Below, piece after piece: positions 54,545 to 62,470 of a stretch of DNA of 64,000 bases (the first letter of the stretch is position 1; each line of letters starts with the position of its first letter). Where the stretch lies: the NCBI GenBank assembly GCA_922989275.2, contig OV277861.1, positions 94,402,993 through 94,466,992 on the forward strand, read 5' to 3'. A program made the translations under genes and the position numbers. The notes under the pieces were generated by a model that was not told the origin of the DNA, made no database searches, and worked only from the letters and a program-made list of their open reading frames with translations. The DNA comes from Gari tellinella (lineage: Eukaryota; Mollusca; Bivalvia; Cardiida; Psammobiidae).

Positions 54545-54886
54545 CACAGGTTTGACTATACATGTCAAGATAAACAAAAAAAATCAAAATCTTTTAAAAT
54601 GAGAAAATATGGCACTGAAGCTGCAGATGTTATTGGTGGCAGGCTAAGTGTTAAAGAGTTTACATGGTGCCATCAGATATGAGGTTCATTATCCATTATC
54701 TTACATTGCCTTGTCAAAACAAGAATTAATGCCTGGTGATAATTGTCTTTCGTCCAGCAATATCAGCTCATCAATTAGTGTTAACACTACAACAACAAAG
54801 GTCATTAACAGGTATAGCACTGGACATTCTGCATGCAACTACACTGACCATGGCCAGCAGTGGTTATTTCTAAACCCCACCTATCC

Positions 54887-55124
54887 TTATAACTCATTCA
54901 CCCCTGAAACTTTTAATGAACATTTCCAATTTTAAAATAAATCAAGTCCATTATTGACTATTTAGGTCTGATTTCAATAATATATTTCAAAATAATAAAC
55001 AGTGTACTCCTTAAGGAGCCCTCTAATCAGGGTGTTCACTGTTTGCATGGGACAAATGTAATCCTCACAGGTACATTGTTTGTAAAAATTACAAGTATAC
55101 TTGTCGCTAGGGTTGAATGTGTAA
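54887..55124 (-). mobile_element. TTAA-B variant, reverse
   Basis: ATAACTCATTCACCCCTGAAAC to TCGCTAGGGTTGAATGTGTAA; the left hairpin arm is partly deleted (CAGTGTACTCCTTAAGGAGCC). Same variant as 16397. Confidence 0.75.
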
Positions 55125-55158
55125 ATAGATGTTTTCAATGTTCAAGGCAAGTGGTTGC

Positions 55159-55294
55159 TTAACCCCTTTCCCCATGAATACACCTTTTTATGCCTTTTGA
55201 TTTATTCCTCATCTGAAGAGAACCACATGTTTCTCACTTTATACAGTCATGAATATATGCCATACCATAAGATAGTTAAAGATACTAGCATTAT
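55159..55294 (-). mobile_element. TTAA-A, A-, left half
   Basis: TTAACCCCTTTCCCCATG to a decayed AAGATACTAGC; a TTAA-B copy starts immediately after. Confidence 0.65.
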
Positions 55295-55544
55295 TTAACC
55301 CTTTGAACCCTAGTCCCGCATATAGGCGTCTTTTCAAACAGTGTACATGTGAATAGTACACTTGTCCTGCGCAAACAGTGAAGGCCCAGATCAGAGGGCT
55401 CCTTATGGAGCCCTCTGATCTGGGTCTTCACTGTTTGTCATAATGCAAAACATTGACAAAAACAACCCTTAAAAGTCAGAAATGGACTATACTTAAATGG
55501 AAACTGGGGTTGTCCATTTGAAGTTTCAGGGAGGAAAGAGTTAA
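55295..55544 (+). mobile_element. TTAA-B, complete
   Basis: TTAACCCTTTGAACCCTAG to GGGAGGAAAGAGTTAA; hairpin at 55371-55439, centre GGCTCCTTATGGAGCC. Confidence 0.9.
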
Positions 55545-55557
55545 CAAAGAGAAGGGT

Positions 55558-55812
55558 TTAACTCATTACTCTATAGATACACCTTTCAACACCTTCAATG
55601 TTTTCCTCCACTGAAGAAAATAGTCCCACTTTATACAGTCATGAATATAACTATGTAGCACAAGAAATGTTTTCTTTATCATGACATACTGGTTCTTACA
55701 GCAGGCTGAAAGTAATGCAGAAAGCACCTGGGCTCATTCTGCTTTACTTTCAAGTTGCTTTAAGTAGTTCAATGTCTTCAAAACTAGAAACAGGCTAAGG
55801 AGTAAAGGGTTA
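55558..55812 (-). mobile_element. TTAA-A, A-, decayed hairpin
   Basis: TTAACTCATTACTCTATAG to GAGTAAAGGGTTAA. Confidence 0.8.
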
Positions 55813-55833
55813 AAAAGAAAATTTAAGGAATGG

Positions 55834-56076
55834 TTAACCCATAATCCTTTTAGTACGCCTTCAATTTATTCTTCCATCGAATAAACTAGTTCCAATTTAT
55901 ATACTCATGAATATGTATCGTAAGAAAACTTTCTGTATCCTAGCAGATGGTAGATTAAAGCAGGCTGAAAGTAAAGCAGAACATGCCTTGTAAGGCACAT
56001 TCGGCTTTACTTTCAACCTGCTTTAAGTGGTCACCTTTCTTCTAAACTAATAACAGGCCATGGGGTAAAGGGTTAA
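55834..56076 (-). mobile_element. TTAA-A, A-
   Basis: TTAACCCATAATCC to ATGGGGTAAAGGGTTAA; hairpin centre TGCCTTGTAAGGCA. Confidence 0.85.
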
Positions 56077-56080
56077 AGGA

Positions 56081-56294
56081 TTAACCCCTAGCCTGCCACT
56101 CACGACTATAGCTCCATATGCAAACAGCTTGGATCCGGATGAGACGCCGAGTAACTCGGCGTCTCATCCGGATCCAAGCTGTTTGACACTCGGACAACAT
56201 TTTCAGCAATTTTGAGCAACTTTGAAGCACTTTGAAACTTGAAGCAGACGAGAAATATAGCAGACGACAATTTATTTGGTGGGCTAAGGGTTAA
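56081..56294. mobile_element. TTAA-G, complete, perfect hairpin
   Basis: TTAACCCCTAGCCTGCC to GGTGGGCTAAGGGTTAA. Exact 32-bp arms (56121-56152 and 56154-56185) with a single-base spacer. Confidence 0.9.
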
Positions 56295-56621
56295 TTAACT
56301 TGTACACATTTTCAATCTGAACACTATCTCCATTAGGGCGAAAAAACAATAGACAAAATTTAAAATTCTCATTAAAAAAATGCAGTTTAATTCAGCAAAT
56401 TAATGAAGCTTTAAATACCCACATTGTGTAATTTACATAAATTTAATATTTACAGAAAAGCACATTCAAACAACAGGATAGTAATGAGGATAATTTCAAT
56501 ATTAAATAAATGTATCACAGAAAATTCAATAACAGAAAAAACAATGGTTACACTTTGAAATTCCAAAACCTAAGCTGCTCTACAGTTAAGCAGGAGTAAA
56601 CTAAACTTCCTTTGTTTCCTC

Positions 56622-56837
56622 TTAACCCATTTCTCTATAAATACACCTTTAACTTATTCCTCCACTGACAAAAATAGTCCCACTTTAAATATTTTCAATA
56701 TTCTAGCAGATGACAGCTTAAAGTAGGCTGAAAGTACAGCAAAATGCACCTTTAGGTGCATTCTGCTTTACTCTCAACCTGCTTTAAGTAGTCACCTATC
56801 TTCAAAACTAGAAACAGGCTATGGGGAAATGGGTTTA
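56622..56837 (-). mobile_element. TTAA-A, A-
   Basis: TTAACCCATTTCTC to GGGAAATGGGTTTAA; hairpin GCACCTTTAGGTGC centre. Confidence 0.85.
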
Positions 56838-57142
56838 AAGTGAAGAACATGTTTATAAATGAGCTGCAGCTTACACAGGCCTCATACATTAAGTACTATT
56901 AATATTTCACACGGATACAAATCCAAGGAAATGAATTTAAACTTAATGAAGCCCAGGGAATACTAATGACTCTCACACTGAAAGTGATTACATTGGAGCT
57001 TGCTTGGCAGTAGTTCCTAAACAGTCCGCCACTGTCAATAAACTCAACATTTATGTTTAAATCCAGCCTCTTTATTAGTGCAATTCAAATATCTTCAACC
57101 CTTACTTTGCTATATACATTTGAGAGCACTATCAAAGTCCAC

Positions 57143-57409
57143 ATTAGACCATTGCCCAATAAATACGCCTTTTACGCCTTAAATTTATTCTTCTACTGAA
57201 GGAAATAGTTTCAATTTAGAGTTTCAATTTAAGGTATCGAGTTAAAGGTATCATTAATATGTACCATATTTTTTCTTTATTACAAGCAGATGGAAGCTTA
57301 AAGTAGGCTGAAAGTAAAGCAGAATGCGCCTTCAGCTTTACTTTCAACCTGCTTTAAGTGGTCACCTAGTGTCTTCAAAACTTTAAACAGGCTATGGGGT
57401 AATGGGTGT
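57143..57409 (-). mobile_element. TTAA-A, A-, hairpin shortened
   Basis: TTAGACCATTGCCC to GGGGTAATGGGT. The right arm begins directly after GCGCCTTCAG; a short GTTTCAATTTA repeat lies inside. Confidence 0.75.
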
Positions 57410-57570
57410 CAGAATGGTACCAGAACTTTTTCATCTTCATTATTCTGTTTCTTCCGTTCAGTGACATAAATGGCATTAAATATGTAACAGCTATGCAGAC
57501 AGCAATTTTAAAGTTCAGACAATAATTGGAACACTTTCACTACCAATGTCCTTATCAGTTGTAAACCTTT

Positions 57571-57638
57571 ACAAACAGTTTGGATCAAGATCAGACCCAG
57601 GGTAACTTTGCATCTGATCAGGTTCCAAACTGTCTGAC
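57571..57638. repeat. TTAA-G hairpin
   Basis: AACAGTTTGGATCAAGATCAG versus CTGATCAGGTTCCAAACTG. Confidence 0.7.
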
Positions 57639-57785
57639 ACTCATGCATTCATGGGCTGATTTTTGTATTTAAAAGACAAAAAGTATTTTAAGGAATATTA
57701 TACAGCTGATGTCAATTTTGAAACAGGCAATGTTATGGCAGGGTAAGTTTAAATTACTCAAAGTCAGAGGCCCTATAGCACTGTA

Positions 57786-58192
57786 CAGTAAAACCCTAAG
57801 AGTAAATAGTAGAGCAGCTCCTTGTATTCCTCCATTGAAGAAAATAGTTCTACTTTAAACAGTCATGAATATGTAACATAAGAACATTTACAGATAGTAG
57901 CTTAAAGCAGGCTGAAAGTACAGCAGAATGCACATTAAGGCATTTTCTGCTTTACATTCATTCTGATTTAAGTTAGGTCAGCTATCTTCAATACTAGAAA
58001 CAGGCTAAGGGGTAAAAGGTTAAATACTATGAATTTGAAGTCTTATAAAGGTGGCAGCTTAATGCAAGATGAAGGTAATGCAGAAGGCTCCTACAGGAGT
58101 CTTCTGTATTACCTTTATCCTGCATTAACCAACATTGTTTCTTTCTTTACTGGCAACCTAATACAGGTTGAGAAAAAACACAGGTTTTACTG
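57786..58192. mobile_element. TA-F element containing a TTAA-A copy
   Basis: CAGTAAAACCC at the left (TA before) and GGTTTTACTG at the right (TA after). The F hairpin at 58051-58132 is GCTTAATGCAAGATGAAGG...CCTTTATCCTGCATTAA; the A copy is at 57820-58023. Confidence 0.75.
57820..58023 (-). mobile_element. TTAA-A, A-, inside TA-F
   Basis: GTATTCCTCCATTGAAGAAAA to AAGGGGTAAAAGGTTAA; the left terminal part is missing, so the insertion site cannot be checked. Confidence 0.7.
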
Positions 58193-58340
58193 TATATAAT
58201 TTTTAAGTAGTTCTTAGTGATAAATCAATTGGCACCTTTTCACCTTAGGCATTCTGTCAAACTTGATGCTGTCCTAGGGTCATGGTTTTTGTCTACATTT
58301 ATTTAATCAAAACGTAGCTAAGAACAAACACAAGAATAAG

Positions 58341-58412
58341 GTGTCAAACAGTTAGAATCCTGTCTATTAACATAAGTCACCAAGCATCTGATATGAATCA
58401 AGACTGTTTGAA
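58341..58412. repeat. TTAA-G hairpin, decayed
   Basis: CAAACAGTTAGAATCCTG versus TATGAATCAAGACTGTTTG. Confidence 0.5.
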
Positions 58413-58477
58413 ATCACCCTGCAGATTTAGAATTACAGGATAAAAGTTTGATTTCCATAATTCTCCTGCTTTATGTA

Positions 58478-58721
58478 CAGTGGAGAAAACAATCTTCCCG
58501 AATAAACGCATTTAGGCTAAAACTGTTATCTCCAATGCAAACAGTTTGGAGCCAGAGCAGACGCCGGGTTACCCGGCGTCTGATCAGGCTCCAAACTGTT
58601 TGCCGTCTAGGTTAAAATCAATAGTCAGAATTGTCAAAAAGTTGTCATTTTCTCCATTATAGTGTGCTGCATTTGCGTCTCGTTTGCGTCTAAACGGGAA
58701 AGAATAATGTTTTCTCCACTG
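58478..58721. mobile_element. TA-D, complete
   Basis: TA flanks at 58476-58477 and 58722-58723; hairpin centred on CGCCGGGTTACCCGGCG with one mismatch (GAGCAGA / TCTGATC). Confidence 0.9.
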
Positions 58722-59038
58722 TAAAACTACCAACTCCAATTAGTCTCCCTACAACTTTCTCCAATCGAGCAACTTCAGCAGTTTGAAAAATTTAAATTTA
58801 ATCTGTAAAATTTGGTGTTTCTCTGTGGAGCTGTGTGTGGAAATAGCGGAGGTACAGCTCATCTGTATTCTGGTAACCTGTTCCTGCTGTTAAAATCGAG
58901 GGTTTTCTCGTTAATGGAAATTTCAAATCAAACGAAACCAATACAAGTACAGTAGCATATTTCAAAACAATAGGTCAGAATAGTACAGCTAGGTCCTGAT
59001 GGTATATAGACTCTCAGAAGATGGCTGGATGTTTGTGA

Positions 59039-59500
59039 TTAACCCTTTACTTCATAGATATACATTTTTCAAGGCTCCAGATAAGAGGTAGTTATTTCAA
59101 CAAATCCAACATTTTCTCACTCATTTCAGCATCAATCCTATGGTGTTACTACTCGTTAGAATCGTCTCGAAGAGACGATTCTAATGAGTAGTAACACCAT
59201 AGGGTTTAATGCAGAAATAAAGATTTTAGTTTTTGAAAAACTACTGTTATCTGGAGCCCTGATTTTTACGTATTTAATTTATTCCTCCACAGAAGAAAAT
59301 AGTCCCACTTTATGACATTGTATACAGTCATGGTATGGAACCACTAAATTTTTTAAAATATATTCTAGTAGATGATAGCTGAAAGGAGGCTGAAAGTAAA
59401 GCAGAATGCGCCTAAATTTATACTCTGCTTTACTTTCAACCTGCTTTAAGTGGTCACCTGTCTTAAAGACATAGAACCAGGCTATGAGGTAATGGGTTAA
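59039..59500 (-). mobile_element. TTAA-A, A-, interrupted by CAG-C
   Basis: TTAACCCTTTACTTCATAG to GAGGTAATGGGTTAA. Removing the C element and one ATTTTT restores ATACATTTTTACGTATTTAA, the normal A- order. Confidence 0.9.
59070..59261. mobile_element. CAG-C nested in TTAA-A
   Basis: ATTTTT at 59064-59069 and 59262-59267. Ends CAAGGCTCCAGATAAG and TTATCTGGAGCCCTG; hairpin near-perfect. Confidence 0.95.
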
Positions 59501-59521
59501 AAGTAGGCTAGATATTTGTGT

Positions 59522-59625
59522 TTAACTCTTTCAAGACTGGAAACTTATATTATTCAAACAGTGTAGAACTTGATCAGAGGGTTCCTGAAGGATCCCTCTG
59601 ATTAGGGTCTGTACAATTTGTTTTA
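59522..59625. mobile_element. TTAA-B, left end and hairpin
   Basis: TTAACTCTTTCAAGAC, then CAAACAGTGTAGAACTTGATC paired with GATTAGGGTCTGTACAATTTG. Confidence 0.65.
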
Positions 59626-59691
59626 CTTTAGATTTTTCTGAAATATTTTCTAACAATAGCCTTAAATTCAGCATTAATGGTTGATCATTAT

Positions 59692-60198
59692 TTAACCCAT
59701 TACCCAATAGATACTGCTTTTTACAATTTTAACCCTTTGAACCCTAGTCCCGCATATAGGCGTCCTTTTCAGACAGTGTACATGTGAATGGTACACTTGT
59801 CCTATGCAAACAGTGAAGACCCATAATCAGAGGGCTCCGAAAGGAGCCCTCTGATCAGGGTCTTCACTGTTTGTCATAATGCCAAACATTGACAAAAACA
59901 ACCCTTAAAAGTCAGAAATGGACTAGACTAAAATGGAAACTGGAATTGTCCATTTAAAGTTTTAGGGAGGAAAGAGTTAATATATTCCTCCGCTAAAGAA
60001 ATCAGTTTGACTTTATACAGGCATAAACTTTTAATATGCACCATAAGAAATATTTCCAATATCCTAGCAGACAGTAGTTTCAAACAGGCTGAATGTTACA
60101 AGCAGAATGCTCCTTGAGGAGCATTCTGCTTTACTTTGAGCCTGCTTTGAAGCAATTATTTGTCTTCAATTCTGAAAAGAAGCTATGGGTTGGGTGGT
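59692..60198 (-). mobile_element. TTAA-A, A-, interrupted by TTAA-B
   Basis: TTAACCCATTACCCAATAGATAC to CTTTTTACAATT, then the B copy, then TATATTCCTCCGCTAAAG through a hairpin (GAATGCTCCTTGAGGAGCATTC around 60112) to AAGAAGCTATGGG. Confidence 0.85.
59729..59980 (+). mobile_element. TTAA-B nested in TTAA-A
   Basis: TTAA at 59729-59732 and 59977-59980. Almost identical to the copies at 3102 and 52217. Confidence 0.95.
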
Positions 60199-60470
60199 AG
60201 CGTTATAAGAAATAGCTTAATAAAAACACTTTGTAGTCATTGAATTTTGAAACTCTGTCTAACATGAATAAATAGGAGAAAATATGAAATCTAATAGGAT
60301 ATAGAGAGAAATCTATATAAATGTATGGCATACATCAACATTATCAGGACATTACCATGGAAATCAAAAACATTAAATGACTGAGATTGCAGTAATCTGG
60401 ATTTGTTACAGGACTGTGTCTTAAAATCTTTGATTTGATTATTGCGGTTTTATTATTCTCCGACATAATA

Positions 60471-60640
60471 CAGTAAAACCCGTGTTCAACGAATAAAAAG
60501 ATAGACTGACAAGCTTAAGCTAGCTAACATAAATCTGGCAGCTTATGCAGGACTCATGTAATGCAGAAAGCTCCTGTAGGAGCTTTCTGCATTACATAAG
60601 TCCTGCATTGAGCAGTAACTTCTCTTTAGAGACATCAATT
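60471..60640. mobile_element. TA-F, left end and hairpin
   Basis: CAGTAAAACCCGTGTTCAACG; GCAGGACTCATGTAATGCAG and its inverse around GCTCCTGTAGGAGC. Confidence 0.8.
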
Positions 60641-61086
60641 ATTGAATAGTTGCTTAACACAGGTGATAATTAGTCAAGTATAAGGAAATATTTAAACAGT
60701 GTAATAATTTGCAGTTACAATGCATGAAATTATTTTCACAATGAATAAGACAGCACTTAAGTGCTTTTAGGAAAAATGCTCTTTGAAACTGACAGTAATC
60801 GTTGAATTGCTATAGCAAACTAGAAATCATTGTCAAAATTTTATACAAACTGAAACAATAATGTAATAGATCTGCTTATTTTGATGCAGCTCTCATTAAA
60901 TCAGACAGTTTTGTGTTTCAAGTACATTTGTATGTACTGAAATTATATATTAAACTTGAGTTCTAAAAAATTATTGGTTTGAAATTTTGGTGTTATGCAA
61001 AAAGTGTAAAGTTCTGCGTATCAGCTACTTTTCAGCATATTACTGTTGTATCATTGTATACAGATCTTGAAAGGAAGGTGACTGCC

Positions 61087-61330
61087 TTAACCCATTAAGC
61101 TTCATAAATACGTCTTTTTACACCTTTAATTTATTTCTCCACTGAAAAAAATAGTTCCACTTTATACAGTCATGAATATGCACCATTAGAAAGTTTCTGT
61201 AGATATACATATTCATGATTGTAAGCTTAAAGCAAATTGAAAGTAATGCAGAATGCATCGTAAGGTGCATTCTGCTATACTTTTAACATGTTTAGTGGTT
61301 ACCTGTCTTTGAAACACAGTAATGGATTAA
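61087..61330 (-). mobile_element. TTAA-A, A-
   Basis: TTAACCCATTAAGC to GTAATGGATTAA; hairpin GAATGCATCGTAAGGTGCATTC near 61252. Confidence 0.8.
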
Positions 61331-61427
61331 ATGATATGCAGAAATAGAAAGTATTGAGAGGGTAACATACTGAATACTATATTATAGGGAGTGTATTGCT
61401 TTGGCTAAAAGCAAACAAGAAGCACTA

Positions 61428-61530
61428 CAGTAACACCTCTCTTCAACAAATATCTATCTTGGCAGGTGGCTGCTTATTGCAGGGTTAAAGTCATTTCTTT
61501 TATCCTGCATTAAGTAACCACCTGTCATAA
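61428..61530. mobile_element. TA-F/E, left end and shortened hairpin
   Basis: CAGTAACACCTCTCTTC, then GGCTGCTTATTGCAGGG and CCTGCATTAAGTAACCACC. Confidence 0.6.
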
Positions 61531-61624
61531 GAAACACAATGATACATAGTATGCCTAAACTACTTATCTATAGATAAATCCCATTTATAAATATATATTC
61601 ATTGATAATGTTGAATACAGGTTC

Positions 61625-61712
61625 AAGTTTAAAGTAATATAAGAATAACACAGAAAGATTATAAATTAGCTCGATCTTCTTTACTTTTATATTGCTTCAA
61701 ACAGTCATCAGC
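61625..61712. repeat. Decayed E-type hairpin
   Basis: GTTTAAAGTAATATAAGAATAAC versus CTTTACTTTTATATTGCTTCAAAC. Confidence 0.5.
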
Positions 61713-61713
61713 C

Positions 61714-61960
61714 GTAACCCATTACTCCTTAGCCTGTTTTTTGTTTTAAATACTTTTTACTACTTAAAGCAGGTTGAAAGTAAAGCAGAATGTGCCTTCA
61801 AAGCACATTCTGCTTCACTTTAGCCTGCTTTAAACTCTATTCTGCTAGGATGTATAATTTTTTATGTGTCATATTCAATGACTGTAAAGTGAAATTGTTT
61901 TCTTCAGTGGAGGAATGAATTAAAGGCATAAAAAGGTGTATTTAAGGAGTAATAGTTTAA
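61714..61960 (+). mobile_element. TTAA-A, A+
   Basis: GTAACCCATTACTCCTTAGCC to GGAGTAATAGTTTAA; hairpin centre GCCTTCAAAGCAC. Confidence 0.8.
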
Positions 61961-62046
61961 ACACAAAATTTAATGGATTGAGCGAATATAAAACATGGTG
62001 ACAATGGAAGAAAGAGTAAAGAGAGGTTTAATGTATATAACATGCA

Positions 62047-62254
62047 CAGTAGAACCCCTCTATTACGACCACTCAATTATGTTAATTATTAGGCGTTTCA
62101 GACAGGTGACTGCTTAAATCAAGATGGCAGTAAAACAGAAAGCTCCTTTAGGAGCTTTCTGTTTTACTGTCACCTTGCTTTAAGCTGTCACCTGTCTTTT
62201 ATACAATCAATTAACCTTCTTTTTAGTGGTCATATTTCTAGAGAGGTTTTACTT
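62047..62254. mobile_element. TA-E, near-complete
   Basis: CAGTAGAACCCCTCTATTACG left, TAGAGAGGTTTTACTTTA right; perfect hairpin CAGTAAAACAGAAAGCTCC near 62140. Confidence 0.85.
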
Positions 62255-62270
62255 TATAAGCAAGCCTATA

Positions 62271-62395
62271 CATGGCTCCAGATAAGGGGGTATTTCAGAC
62301 GATTCTAATAAGTAGTAACACCATAGGGTTAGGTGTTGAAATAAGTGAGAAAATACTGAAATTGTTCAGTGTACTCCCTCTTATCTGGAGCCCTG
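62271..62395. mobile_element. CAG-C, left hairpin arm deleted
   Basis: CATGGCTCCAGATAAGG left, CTTATCTGGAGCCCTG right. CTATA at 62266-62270 and 62396-62400. It lies 75 bp inside the intron from the large protocadherin exon. Confidence 0.9.
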
Positions 62396-62470
62396 CTATA
62401 AAATAACTCCATTGACACTATAGTAGCCTTCTACCTCGCATTTCAGTAATTTAATATACACACCACTCAC

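Larger units (their letters stand above)
8947..62470 (-). other. Protocadherin intron, 53,524 bp
   Basis: Bounded by donor GTGAGT (62465-62470) and acceptor TTTGCAG (8947-8953), both phase 0. It is mostly filled by the repeats listed individually. Stretches over about 300 bp in which I see no gene and no recognisable repeat: 10484-10796, 10951-11307, 12826-13276, 13641-13980, 20164-20602, 22610-22969, 27217-27809, 29063-29389, 29459-29849, 30631-31028, 31778-32274, 33090-33767, 35651-36068, 37752-38073, 39361-40082, 40383-40950, 41960-42468, 42884-43341, 43501-44091, 44557-44954, 45081-45669, 46522-46866, 47881-48303, 48864-49370, 50171-50650, 51600-52032, 52620-52910, 53723-54039, 54545-54886, 56295-56621, 56838-57142, 58724-59038 and 60641-61086. 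No in-phase additional exon was recognised. Confidence 0.8.

Noticed and set aside
54648..54935. 95-codon plus-strand frame
   Set aside because: Its end runs into the reverse TTAA-B copy at 54887; no family recognised.
55159..55544. TTAA-B nested in TTAA-A
   Set aside because: The family A left half does not resume after the B copy, so adjacency rather than nesting is all that can be shown.
1153..62254. Dozens of short open frames (60-117 codons) throughout the intron on both strands
   Set aside because: Most cross palindromes or element ends, lack splice sites or protein-like composition, and recur only because the repeats recur.
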